DNA of 64,000 nt from JAIBJN01 sp963842305 (GTDB lineage Bacteria > Actinomycetota > Thermoleophilia > Gaiellales > Gaiellaceae): assembly GCA_963842305.1 (NCBI GenBank), contig CAWJFW010000002.1, forward strand, positions 124,001-188,000, in the 5' to 3' direction. Made by a program: the position numbers and the translations under genes. Under the pieces are notes generated by a model. That model was not told where the DNA came from, ran no database searches, and saw only the letters and a list, made by a program, of their open reading frames with translations. Of the stretch, positions 50,183 to 58,056 are shown in pieces (within the stretch, counting starts at the first letter, position 1; each line of letters opens with the position of its first letter).

Positions 50183-51331
50183 GTGAAGATCGGGATCGTC
50201 GTCCCGTACTCGTGGTCCTTCTGGGGCGGAGTCCAGGAGCATGCCGACCACCAGGCGCGCGCCCTCCGCAGACTCGGGCACGACGCGCGGATCGTCATGG
50301 GCCACGACCCGCCCGGGCGGCTCACGTGGCTGCTCCATCCGAAGCAAGGGCGCCACACGCGACCGCCCGACTACGTGATCCCCGTTGGGCGTTCGGTGAT
50401 CGTCCCCGCCAACGCGTCGCTCCCCAACATCATCCTGAGCCCGCAGTCGATGATCCGCATGCGCCGGATCTGGGAGCGCGAGCGCTTCGACGTCGTCCAC
50501 GTGCACGAGCCGCTGGCGCCCGTACTCTCCGCTTTCGCGCTTGCCTCGGCGCCGTGCCCGCTCGTCGCAACCTGCCATTCGGCCGGCGAGCGGCTCGGCT
50601 GGTATCCGATCGGCGGGGCGTTCTGGGGCGTCCTGACCAGAAGGATCGACAGGCGCATCGCCGTCTCCGAGTCGGCCCGGCGCGCCGCCGAGCCACACAT
50701 CGGAGGGCCGTTCGACATCATCCCCAACGGCATCGAGCTCCCGCCCGAGGCCGACCCGGGCGGGCGCAACGGGAACGTCGTCTTCATCGGCCGGAACGAG
50801 CCGCGGAAGGGGCTCCCGGTGCTCCTCAAGGCCTGGCCGCAGGTGCACGCGCGTACGGGTTCCCGCCTGCGGCTCATCGGGGCCGATCCGCTCTCCATCC
50901 GCTGGCTCGCGCGGCGGAGGGGGTTCTCGCTCGACGGAGTCGACCTGCTCGGAGGCGTGCACGACGAGGAACTGACCGCCGAGCTCCAGGCCGCCAGCCT
51001 GCTGGTCGCGCCGTCACTCGGCGGCGAGAGCTTCGGCATGGTCCTCACCCGCGCCTTCTCGTGCGCCACCCCGGTCGTCGCGTCGGACATCGAGGGCTAC
51101 GCGCAGGTCGCTGACCATGACGAGACCGGCATCCTCGTCCCGCCGGGCGACTCCTCGGCCCTCGAGCGGGCGCTCATCGACCTTCTCGAGGACGAGGGCC
51201 GGCGCCGCGCGCTCGGCGCCGCTGCCAGGAAGGCGGCCGAGCCGTACTCCTGGGATCGCATCGGTGCTCGGCTCGTCGAGATCTACGAGCGGCTCGTGGT
51301 GCCGGCGGAGGCGGTCAAGGCGGCGGCATGA
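50183..51331 (+). CDS. GT4-family glycosyltransferase, PimA-like (mannosyltransferase type)
   Basis: A 382-residue GT-B glycosyltransferase. The N-terminus KIGIVVPYSWSFWGGVQEHA has the glycine-rich acceptor loop of phosphatidylinositol mannosyltransferases. The C-terminal half has NGNVVFIGRNEPRKGL, the ELQAASLLVAPSLGGESFGM segment with the family E-x7-E region, and PVVASDIEGYAQV. It likely transfers a sugar from a nucleotide sugar to a membrane lipid. GTG 50183 is preferred to the upstream ATG, as conserved sequence begins at once. It ends in ATGA overlapping the flippase-like gene. Confidence 0.87.
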   Translation: MKIGIVVPYSWSFWGGVQEHADHQARALRRLGHDARIVMGHDPPGRLTWLLHPKQGRHTRPPDYVIPVGRSVIVPANASLPNIILSPQSMIRMRRIWERERFDVVHVHEPLAPVLSAFALASAPCPLVATCHSAGERLGWYPIGGAFWGVLTRRIDRRIAVSESARRAAEPHIGGPFDIIPNGIELPPEADPGGRNGNVVFIGRNEPRKGLPVLLKAWPQVHARTGSRLRLIGADPLSIRWLARRRGFSLDGVDLLGGVHDEELTAELQAASLLVAPSLGGESFGMVLTRAFSCATPVVASDIEGYAQVADHDETGILVPPGDSSALERALIDLLEDEGRRRALGAAARKAAEPYSWDRIGARLVEIYERLVVPAEAVKAAA

Positions 51332-52363
51332 TGCGCGTCAGACCGCCGCGAAGCCGCGCCGGGCGCCTGCTCGTCGTGCTCGTCCCGATTGCGGCCCTCG
51401 TGACGCTCGCCGTGTGGCGCGGCCCGGATCCAGGACCGGTCGAGCGGGCGTTCCGCTCCGTCGAATGGGAATGGGTCGCGGCGGCCGTCCTGATCAACCT
51501 CTTCTCCGTGGTCGTCCGCGCGCAGGCCTGGAACATCGTCATCAAGCAGGCGATCCCGCCGCCCTGGCCGCGGCGCCGGAACGTCTTCTCGGCCTTCAGC
51601 ATCGGACTGCTCGGGAACGCCGCACTGCCCGGTCGCGTCGGGGAGCTCGCCCGCGTCGCCGTGGTCACGCGGCACGTGCGCCGTCGGCCGGGCACGTGGG
51701 CGACGATCGTCGGCACGGTCTTCGCGCACCGCCTCTTCGACGTGGTCGCTTCGGTCATCCTCGTCCTCGTCACGCTCTACGTCGCGCCGATTCCCGAGTG
51801 GGCGTCGCCCGTGCTGGCAGTCGCCGTCGGCGTGGGGCTCGGCCTCCTCATCGCTGGCTTTCTCCTCGCGCGCAAGCACCACCGCCCGCTTTCCGAGGAG
51901 CTCGGCGCCATCCGCCGTGTCCTGCACATGGCGCGCCGCGGGCTCGCGATCCTCCGGCGACCGGGTCCGGCCGTGGAGGCGCTCTTCTTCCAGCTCGTCG
52001 GCTGGGCCGCGCAGCTCGCGGCCGTCTACATGACGCTCCTGGCGTTCGGGATCGAGCCGTCGCTGGGAGGCTGCGGCGGTCGTCCTCGTGGTCATGAACG
52101 TGGTGATGATCTTCCCGTTCTGGCCCGGAAACATCGGGCTCGTGCAGGCGGCCGTCGCCGCCGCGCTACTCCCGTACGGGGTCAGCTACGGGCACGGAAT
52201 CGTCTTTGGAATCGGCCTCCAGGCGATCGAGGCATCCGTCGGCATCGGCCTGGGCTTCCTCTTCCTGGCCCGGGAAGGGTTCACGTTCGCGATGCTCAGG
52301 CGCATGCCCGAGGTCACCGACGTAGACGTCGACGAGGACGAGCGGGTCGAGCGGATCGCCTAG
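51328..52363 (+). pseudogene. flippase-like integral membrane protein (LPG synthase TM/UPF0104 type), one-base frameshift
   Basis: Two frames make one polytopic membrane protein. The first, from ATG 51328, has the hallmarks AQAWNIVIKQAIPPPWPRRR, FSIGLLGNAALPGRVGELAR and GTVFAHRLFDVVA of the MprF-like flippase family. It stays intact to about 52064. The second resumes with AAVVLVVMNVVMIFPFWPGN and ends at 52363. One extra G in the GGG at 52065-52067 breaks the frame; deleting it gives SLEAAAVVLVV. It overlaps the PimA-like gene (ATGA), so it may flip that enzyme's glycolipid product. The repaired protein is about 344 residues. It may be a sequencing error. Confidence 0.75.
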
Positions 52364-52599
52364 GGCGTCCGCCCTTCGTCTTTGTTCACCTGGTCGCGGA
52401 CGTTGTCGAGCCGCTCCTCAGACTGCGAGGTGTCCGACTCGCCCGAGACGTTCGACTTGGCGTCTTCGTACACATCCTGCGCCTTGCCGCCGGCGTCCTT
52501 CGCCATGTCCCCACCCTTGTCGCCTGCGTCCTTTGCCATGTCGCCGGCGTCCTGTGTGACGTCCTTACTGCGGCCCAGCAATTTGTCGAGAAATCCCAT
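52360..52599 (-). CDS. small hydrophilic LEA-like stress protein
   Basis: A 79-residue, highly charged, low-complexity protein. Repeats of the KDAGDMAKDAGDKGGDMAKD type (residues 12-40) resemble LEA group-3 11-residue motifs seen in desiccation and stress proteins. No signal or membrane helix is present. A strong ribosome-binding site, AAAGGAGGT, precedes ATG 52599. Its stop overlaps that of the convergent flippase-like gene inside CTAG (52360-52363). A role in osmotic or desiccation stress is inference from composition only; a CsbD-like role is an alternative. Confidence 0.75.
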   Translation of the reverse strand: MGFLDKLLGRSKDVTQDAGDMAKDAGDKGGDMAKDAGGKAQDVYEDAKSNVSGESDTSQSEERLDNVRDQVNKDEGRTP

Positions 52600-52638
52600 G
52601 TCAAACCTCCTTTGTCGGCGCCAGCATAAACGGCTTCG

Positions 52639-53457
52639 CTAGAAGCTGGACCGGGCGAGGAAATCGAGCAGCACCCGGCTGAGCTCCTCCGGGCGCTCCA
52701 CGCCCGGCAGGTGTGCCGTCGTTATGTCGACGCGCTCGACCCTCGGGATCCCCTCTGCCAGCATCCCGGCGATCAGACGGAAGTCGGGCTGGTCGTGCGT
52801 GCAGGCGACGACGAGCGTCGGAGCGGCAATCTCATGGAGGCGCGTGGCCGCAGGAGGCTCGGACCAGGCCACCGGGCCGGGAGGAGGCGTGCGCTCGTAG
52901 GCGGCGATGACGATCTCGAACGACCCGCGCTGCATCTTCTCGACGCGCCCGCGCTCCTCCGCGGAGACCGGCGCGGCGTCGCGTCCCAGGCCGTCGAGCC
53001 AGGTGCGGAGATTCAGCGCGACTGCTTCCTCGATCTCTCCGGCGTCGAGCAGCGCGTCCTCCTCCTCGTCGAACGCGTCGAGCTCCTCGGAGCCGATGTA
53101 CCCGGTCAGCGCGGGCGCGATCAGACACAGGGCAGCCACCCGTTCCCGGTGGCCGAGCGCAAGGTCGATCGCAACCCTGCCGCCGAAGGAGTTTCCGACC
53201 AGTGCCGCCTGCTCGATCTCCAGATGGTCGAGGAGTGCACGAACGTCCTCGACGTGGGAGAACGGCCCGCCGGGTAGCGGTGACTCTCCCCAGCCGCGCA
53301 GGTCCGGACGAACGACGCGGTGGCGCTCGGCGAGGGCGGCCATCTGCCCGTCCCACAGCCGGCGGTCACCCACCCCGGCGTGGAGCAGAACGACGACGGG
53401 CCCGTCCCCGGCGTCGTCGTACGCGATCTCTGTGCCGTTGAGGGTGGCCGAGCTCAG
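52639..53457 (-). CDS. alpha/beta-fold hydrolase (apparent CTG start)
   Basis: A 272-residue alpha/beta hydrolase. Seen: VVVLLHAGVGDRRLWDGQM with the oxyanion region, DLRGWGESP, and the nucleophile elbow GNSFGG (Ser in G-x-S-x-G). A DQPDFRLIAGMLAE segment and a HLPG histidine complete the triad. No ATG, GTG or TTG fits the conserved start; CTG 53457 overlaps the TGA of the upstream gene as CTGA, just like the GTGA, ATGA and TTGA overlaps elsewhere in the window. A GTG about 100 bp upstream would run through the cAMP-type gene. The substrate is unknown. Confidence 0.82.
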   Translation of the reverse strand: MSSATLNGTEIAYDDAGDGPVVVLLHAGVGDRRLWDGQMAALAERHRVVRPDLRGWGESPLPGGPFSHVEDVRALLDHLEIEQAALVGNSFGGRVAIDLALGHRERVAALCLIAPALTGYIGSEELDAFDEEEDALLDAGEIEEAVALNLRTWLDGLGRDAAPVSAEERGRVEKMQRGSFEIVIAAYERTPPPGPVAWSEPPAATRLHEIAAPTLVVACTHDQPDFRLIAGMLAEGIPRVERVDITTAHLPGVERPEELSRVLLDFLARSSF

Positions 53458-53867
53458 CGGTCGGGCGCCTGCGCCTCGCGGGATCGACGGGCGAGCGCCT
53501 GCAGGAGCGCCCAGGCCACCTGCGGGTGCTCCTCGACGAACGGCCGGAACTCCCACGGTGTGAGCCCGTAGCAGAGAAGGTCGGTCGCGGCGACGATCGA
53601 GGCCGAGCGGACGCCGTCGTCGATGAGCGCGATCTCACCGAAATGGTCGCCGGAGCCGAGCGTGGCGCGGTGCTCTCCGGCGACGGTGACCTCGGCGTTG
53701 CCCTCCGCGATCACGAAGAACCCGGCTCCGGTCGAGCCCTCGGTCGTAACCTCGGTTCCCTCGGCGAAACGGCGTTCGTGCATCTGCCGCGCGAGCTGCT
53801 CGAGGTCGCGCGCCTCGAGCCCGCTGAAGAGGGGGACGTTCTGGAGAGCTTCGATCGGGGCACTCAT
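53454..53867 (-). CDS. cyclic nucleotide-binding (Crp-type sensor) domain protein without HTH
   Basis: A 137-residue single cNMP-binding beta-barrel: LQNVPLFSGLEARDLEQLAR at the start, GAGFFVIAEGNAEVTV, then GSGDHFGEIALIDDGVRSAS, which contains the phosphate-binding cassette (GEIAL and the following Arg). It lacks the C-terminal DNA-binding helix-turn-helix of Crp/Fnr. It may therefore regulate a partner protein. ATG 53867 is preferred; ATG 53879 is four codons earlier. It ends in a CTGA overlap with the hydrolase gene, so the two are coupled. Confidence 0.82.
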   Translation of the reverse strand: MSAPIEALQNVPLFSGLEARDLEQLARQMHERRFAEGTEVTTEGSTGAGFFVIAEGNAEVTVAGEHRATLGSGDHFGEIALIDDGVRSASIVAATDLLCYGLTPWEFRPFVEEHPQVAWALLQALARRSREAQAPDR

Positions 53868-53925
53868 CGCGGCGATCATAGACGCAGGGCAGGTTCGCGG
53901 TGTGCGGCGGCGAAGTGACAACCTC

Positions 53926-55041
53926 GTGCGCACCCAGGCCGCTCTCTACGACGAGATCGACCTCGAGCTGTCGTGGTCCGAGGCGGAGCTTCCCGAGAGG
54001 GAGCGGACGAAGCACGTTCACCGGCTCCATCCGTACCTGGGGAAGTACGTGCCCCAGCTCGTCGAGGTCTTTCTCCAGCGCTACGGGCGGCCGGGACGCC
54101 TCGTGTGGGATCCCTTCGCCGGCTCGGGCACGACGCTGGTCGAGGCGAACGCCTTCGGCGCGTCGGCGGCAGGCTGCGACATCTCGGCGTTCAACTGCCT
54201 CCTCACGCGGGTGAAGACGGCCGTCTACGAGCGCGAGCCTCTGCTCGCGGATGCGGCGCGGCTCGCGGATGCCGGCGCGCGGGCTCCGGCGCCGGGTGAG
54301 GTCTCGCCGTATCTGCGCAGCTGGTTCGCGCCGCGCGCGCTCGCGGAGCTGCTCGCGTTCCGCGATGCGCTCGAACGAACCACGTATCCGGATCTCTGGC
54401 GGGTCGTCCTGTCCCGCGCGTCGCGCTCGGCCAGGCTCGCCCGCCACTTCGATCTCGACTTCCCGACGGAGCCGGTGCAGGGGGAGTACTTCTGTCACAA
54501 GCACCGGCGCACGTGTCGCCCCGTAGAGGAGGCCGACAAGTTCCTGCGCCGGTACGTGCGTGACGCCGTGACGCGGGTGCTGGCCTTCGACGAGGTGCGG
54601 GGCTCCACCCAGGCGGCGGTTCTCCACGGCGACGCCCGTGTGCTCGACCCCCCGGGCGGGATCGAGCTCGTCGTCACGTCACCGCCGTACCCCGGCCTGA
54701 TCGACTACCACGAGCAGCACGTTTACGCCTTCGAGCTGCTCGGGCTGGAGCGCCGGGACGCCGAGGAGATCGGACGGGGAATCGCCGGCTACTGCGACGG
54801 GGTAGCCGAGATCCTCGGTCGGGCGCGGGGTGCCCTTGCGCCCGAAGGCAAGGTCGTCGTCGTCGTCAACGACCGCCGCGGCCTCTACGAGGGGATCCTG
54901 GGCGCGGCCGGGCTGCGACTGGAGGAGCGGAGCGTCCGGCATGTCAACCGGCGAACGGGAAGGCGAAACGGCGAGTACTTCGAGGACGTCCTGGTTGCCG
55001 TCCCGGCGCGACGCCGCGTCAGGCCTCGGGCCCGGGCTTGA
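53926..55041 (+). CDS. orphan SAM-dependent DNA methyltransferase (amino-MTase class)
   Basis: A 371-residue methyltransferase. Seen: HPYLGKYVPQLVEVFL (35-50), the SAM motif DPFAGSGTT (62-70) and the catalytic TSPPYPG (251-257). These put it in the N4-cytosine/N6-adenine amino-methyltransferase family; SPPY favours N4-cytosine, but a tRNA or other nucleic acid target cannot be excluded. About 180 residues separate the two motifs, and a Cys/His cluster, EYFCHKHRRTCRP (187-199), lies there as a likely target-recognition region. No restriction enzyme is adjacent. GTG 53926 or 53902 could start it. The last 23 bp overlap the convergent xseB gene. Confidence 0.8.
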   Translation: MRTQAALYDEIDLELSWSEAELPERERTKHVHRLHPYLGKYVPQLVEVFLQRYGRPGRLVWDPFAGSGTTLVEANAFGASAAGCDISAFNCLLTRVKTAVYEREPLLADAARLADAGARAPAPGEVSPYLRSWFAPRALAELLAFRDALERTTYPDLWRVVLSRASRSARLARHFDLDFPTEPVQGEYFCHKHRRTCRPVEEADKFLRRYVRDAVTRVLAFDEVRGSTQAAVLHGDARVLDPPGGIELVVTSPPYPGLIDYHEQHVYAFELLGLERRDAEEIGRGIAGYCDGVAEILGRARGALAPEGKVVVVVNDRRGLYEGILGAAGLRLEERSVRHVNRRTGRRNGEYFEDVLVAVPARRRVRPRARA

Positions 55042-55237
55042 CGCCCTCGGCCCGGCGGCCGAGCTCTTCGATCTGCCCCTCGGCTGCGTCGAGCTTCGCG
55101 ACGCAGACGCGGTAGAGCTCCTCGCCGCGCGCCCAGAGGCGAACCGCTTCCTCCAGGTCGGCGCGGCCGCTCTCGAGCTCGGCGACGATCCGTTCGAGCT
55201 CGGCTCGGGCCTCCTCGAAGGACGGTTCGGAGCTCAC
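55019..55237 (-). CDS. xseB: exodeoxyribonuclease VII small subunit
   Basis: A 72-residue coiled-coil protein matching XseB: SFEEARAELERIVAELESGR (5-24), DLEEAVRLWARGEELYRVCV and AKLDAAEGQIEEL. XseB pairs with XseA to degrade single-stranded DNA from both ends. GTG 55237 overlaps the xseA stop as GTGA, giving tight coupling and stoichiometric synthesis. Its 3' end overlaps the convergent methyltransferase gene by 23 bp. Confidence 0.93.
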   Translation of the reverse strand: MSSEPSFEEARAELERIVAELESGRADLEEAVRLWARGEELYRVCVAKLDAAEGQIEELGRRAEGVKPGPEA

Positions 55238-56406
55238 TCGCGGATGTCCTCGACCCGCGCGCCGAGCGCGCCCCGGGCGAGCTCGACGTCGACGCGGCTT
55301 CCGACGGTGACGCCTTCGGCGGAGCGCACGATTCCGGCCTCGGTCCGGACGATGGCGTAGCCGCGCTCGAGCGTGGCTCGGGGCGACAGCGCCTGCAGCC
55401 TCCCCGCGAGCCCGTCCAGCCGCGCTCGCTTGCGCTCGAGGAAAAGAACGGGGCCACGCGTCAGGCGCTGGGCGTCCGCGGCCAGGGACTGCCGGCCGCG
55501 TTCCAAGATCCGCCGGGCGTCCCGGCCGAGCGCCGCCCGGAGTCGGTCGAGATCGGTGCGAAGCTGGCGCTCGTCGGGTACGACGAGGCGGGCCGCGGCG
55601 GTCGGCGTCGACGCGCGGGCGTCGGCGGCGAGATCGCAGAGCGGCGTGTCCTGCTCGTGGCCGACCGCCGAGACCACCGGCACCGGGCACGCTGCCACGG
55701 CGCGTACGACTCGTTCGTCGCTGAACGGGAGCAGATCCTCGAAGCTGCCGCCGCCTCGGGCGACCACGAGGACGTCGACCTCCGGCTCGCGGCCCAGCGC
55801 TTCGAGCGTGGCGGCGATGGCGGCCGGGGCCTTCACGCCCTGGACGAGCGTCTCGGCCACGACGACGCGGGCTGCGGGAAACCGGGCGGAGACGGCCGTC
55901 AGGAAGTCGCGTTTCGCGGCGGCGTCGTTGCCGGTCAGGAGGCCGATCCGACGAGGGAGCAGGGGCAGCCGCCGCTTGCGCTCCGAAGCAAAGAGCCCTT
56001 CTGCCGTCAGGGTCTTCTTCAGCCGCTCGATGCGGGCGAGCGCCGCGCCGAGCCCGAGGGGCTCGAGCGAGAGCGCCCGCAGCTGGAACACGCCGCGCGC
56101 CTCGTAAAGCTCCGGCCTGCCGTAGACGTGGACCCGATCTCCGTCGGCGATCTCGAGCCGCAGTGCGTCGAACGTCGTCCGCGGCATGGAGACCGGCAGG
56201 CACGACCCGTCCTCGAGGTCCTTCAGCGTGAGGAAGACGCTTTGCCAGCCGTCTTGTCGCCGGAGCTCCGTCACCTCGCCCTCGACCCAGAGCGTCGGCA
56301 GACGGGCGAGCCATGAGCCGATCCCCCGGTTGAATGCAGCGACGGAGTAGACCTTCCGGTCGCCGTGCAGCGTCGCCTCGACCTTCACGGCCCGACTGTA
56401 GCTCAC
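55234..56406 (-). CDS. xseA: exodeoxyribonuclease VII large subunit
   Basis: A 390-residue nuclease subunit. An N-terminal OB-fold domain has WVEGEVTELRRQDGWQSVFL around residue 40. The catalytic part carries RIGLLTGNDAAAKRDFL, VDVLVVARGGGSFEDLLPFS with the conserved Asp and Gly run, and VVSAVGHEQDTPLCDLAADA. A coiled-coil tail follows from about 290. The protein is shorter than the roughly 450-residue E. coli enzyme. GTG 56406 is taken as start; GTG 56388 is possible. It overlaps xseB. Confidence 0.93.
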   Translation of the reverse strand: MSYSRAVKVEATLHGDRKVYSVAAFNRGIGSWLARLPTLWVEGEVTELRRQDGWQSVFLTLKDLEDGSCLPVSMPRTTFDALRLEIADGDRVHVYGRPELYEARGVFQLRALSLEPLGLGAALARIERLKKTLTAEGLFASERKRRLPLLPRRIGLLTGNDAAAKRDFLTAVSARFPAARVVVAETLVQGVKAPAAIAATLEALGREPEVDVLVVARGGGSFEDLLPFSDERVVRAVAACPVPVVSAVGHEQDTPLCDLAADARASTPTAAARLVVPDERQLRTDLDRLRAALGRDARRILERGRQSLAADAQRLTRGPVLFLERKRARLDGLAGRLQALSPRATLERGYAIVRTEAGIVRSAEGVTVGSRVDVELARGALGARVEDIRE

Positions 56407-56419
56407 GGCCCTCGCCGGA

Positions 56420-56626
56420 CTAGAGAAGGATTTCGGCGGCGACCTCGGGCGCGCACCCGCGCCGACCGACCAGGTCGACCGCGAGGTGGAGGTCGGCGTG
56501 GCTCGACGCCAGGCGCTCGGCGAGAGGCAGTGGATAGCCGGCTTCCATCAGCACGTGCAGCCGCCAGCTCTCTACCTTGCCCCGTTCGTCCAGGCCCGGT
56601 TCGTCGAGAAGCGTCAACTGATCCAT
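56420..56626 (-). CDS. conserved small protein of unknown function
   Basis: A 68-residue helical protein starting MDQLTLLDEPGLDERGKVES and containing LMEAGYPLPLAERLASSHAD, then LHLAVDLVGRRGCAPEVA near the end. It resembles small conserved actinobacterial proteins of unknown role I have seen, but I recognise no domain. Its single Cys lies in the last turn. It lies 13 bp upstream of xseA on the same strand, so it may be cotranscribed with the exonuclease VII genes. The ATG lacks a clear ribosome-binding site. Confidence 0.68.
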   Translation of the reverse strand: MDQLTLLDEPGLDERGKVESWRLHVLMEAGYPLPLAERLASSHADLHLAVDLVGRRGCAPEVAAEILL

Positions 56627-56701
56627 CGCCGCATCGTTTCTCTCTTCTGGAGACGTTTCCTGCGGCGATGAGTTTGTTTCGATCCGGACGAGGGGAAGCG
56701 C

Positions 56702-58036
56702 CTACTCGCGCTCGACGGTCCTGACGGCCCGCTCGACGTCCCCGAGCTTCGTCTCGAGGCGGAGGTCGACCTCGTCCTCGTAGGCGGAGATACGCTGCTC
56801 GGCCTTCGCCAGGGCGGCATCGAGCCGTTCCGAGACGTGGCGCAGTCGTTCGGATGCAACCTCGCCCTGGGCCTCGGCAGCGCGGGCAACGTCCCGCAAG
56901 CGGCGTTCCATCCGATCGGCCGTGTGCCGCGCGAGCTGGGCGATCCGGTCCGAGACCTCCGACTCGGCCTGGCGGACGAACTGCTCGATCGACTTCTCGA
57001 GCTCCCGCGAGAGGCGCTCCGCCGATTTCTCCCGCGACTCCTTGATCTGCCCGTCGAATCGCCGCTCGGCGTCCTCCGAGAGGCGGGAGACGGCCCGGTC
57101 GAGGGCCTTCTCGAGCTGGGCGAGCTGCCGGCGTTCGGCCTCCAACTGCCCTGCTGCGACGCGTGAGCGCGACTCGGCCTCCTCGCGGTCGATCTGCTCT
57201 CTGAGCTCGCGCTCGCGGCTGATGAGGCGCTGGCTGACCTCCTGCAGGGCGCGGCGCCGCTCCGCGGCGTGGGTCTCGACCTCGGTCTTGCCCTCCTCGA
57301 CGAACTCGGTGATCAAGCGCTCGAACTCCGTGCGCAGCTGCGCCAGTGCCTTCCGCTGCTCCTCGCTCGCGGCCGCAAGACGTTCCGCGTCGGCGTGCAG
57401 ACGCGCGTCGTACGCGTCCAGAGCCTCCTGCTGGCGCTGGCTCAGCTTGGCCAGCTGCGCCTCGAGCTCGCGCTGGCCGCGGTCGAGGTCGGCCGCCCAG
57501 GCCATCAGGCGGGTCTCGAGCCGTCCCTGCGCGCCGGAGACGGCTTCGGTCAGCTGCGAGCTTGCCTGCTCGGTCTGCCGCGCGACGGCGTCCCGGCGCT
57601 CCTCCGCGAGTTGACGCTCCTGCTCGCCGAGCGCGTGGCTCGCCTCGGCGCGTTCGCGCGCGAGCATGCGGTCGAGCTCGGCCGTGCGCTCCCGGGCGTG
57701 CTCGTCGAGGTACAAGTCGATCTTCGCCCGAGCGTCCTCGCCTATCTGCTCGAGGTCGCCTATCCGGCGGAGGCCGCGCGTCAGGACGTAGAGGGCCGTC
57801 TCGCAGAGGGCCGCGACGACGAGCCCACCGACCGTGACGAGAAGAAGCTCGGTGTCGTCGGTCCCGTCGGCGATCTCGAGGCCCGCGACGATCGCGCCGG
57901 CGAGGGCCACGAGGGTGAGGCCGACCGCGACAACGAGCAGCAGGCGCTCGGGCACGCGGGCAAACGCCACGAAGACGAGCGATAGCGCGACGACCGCGAG
58001 CGCCGCGACGAAGGCGATCTCGAACGCCAAGGTCAT
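56702..58036 (-). CDS. membrane-anchored long coiled-coil protein, function unknown
   Basis: A 444-residue protein. Three hydrophobic helices at the N-terminus (residues 5-27, 31-53 and 65-90; for example EIAFVAALAVVALSLVFVAF) anchor it. The remaining 340 residues are almost continuous heptad coiled coil rich in Glu, Arg and Ala (for example KLSQRQQEALDAYDARLHAD). No enzymatic motif was seen. Such layouts suggest a structural, division, or membrane-organising role, but none is demonstrated. It starts at ATG 58036, downstream of the UbiA-like gene on the same strand. Confidence 0.75.
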   Translation of the reverse strand: MTLAFEIAFVAALAVVALSLVFVAFARVPERLLLVVAVGLTLVALAGAIVAGLEIADGTDDTELLLVTVGGLVVAALCETALYVLTRGLRRIGDLEQIGEDARAKIDLYLDEHARERTAELDRMLARERAEASHALGEQERQLAEERRDAVARQTEQASSQLTEAVSGAQGRLETRLMAWAADLDRGQRELEAQLAKLSQRQQEALDAYDARLHADAERLAAASEEQRKALAQLRTEFERLITEFVEEGKTEVETHAAERRRALQEVSQRLISRERELREQIDREEAESRSRVAAGQLEAERRQLAQLEKALDRAVSRLSEDAERRFDGQIKESREKSAERLSRELEKSIEQFVRQAESEVSDRIAQLARHTADRMERRLRDVARAAEAQGEVASERLRHVSERLDAALAKAEQRISAYEDEVDLRLETKLGDVERAVRTVERE

Positions 58037-58056
58037 CCTTCAATCCTAGGGCGGGC

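Noticed and set aside
56403..58043. 546-codon open frame on the minus strand in another register
   Set aside because: Same-strand shadow of the coiled-coil gene; composition is Arg/Gly/Ala noise.
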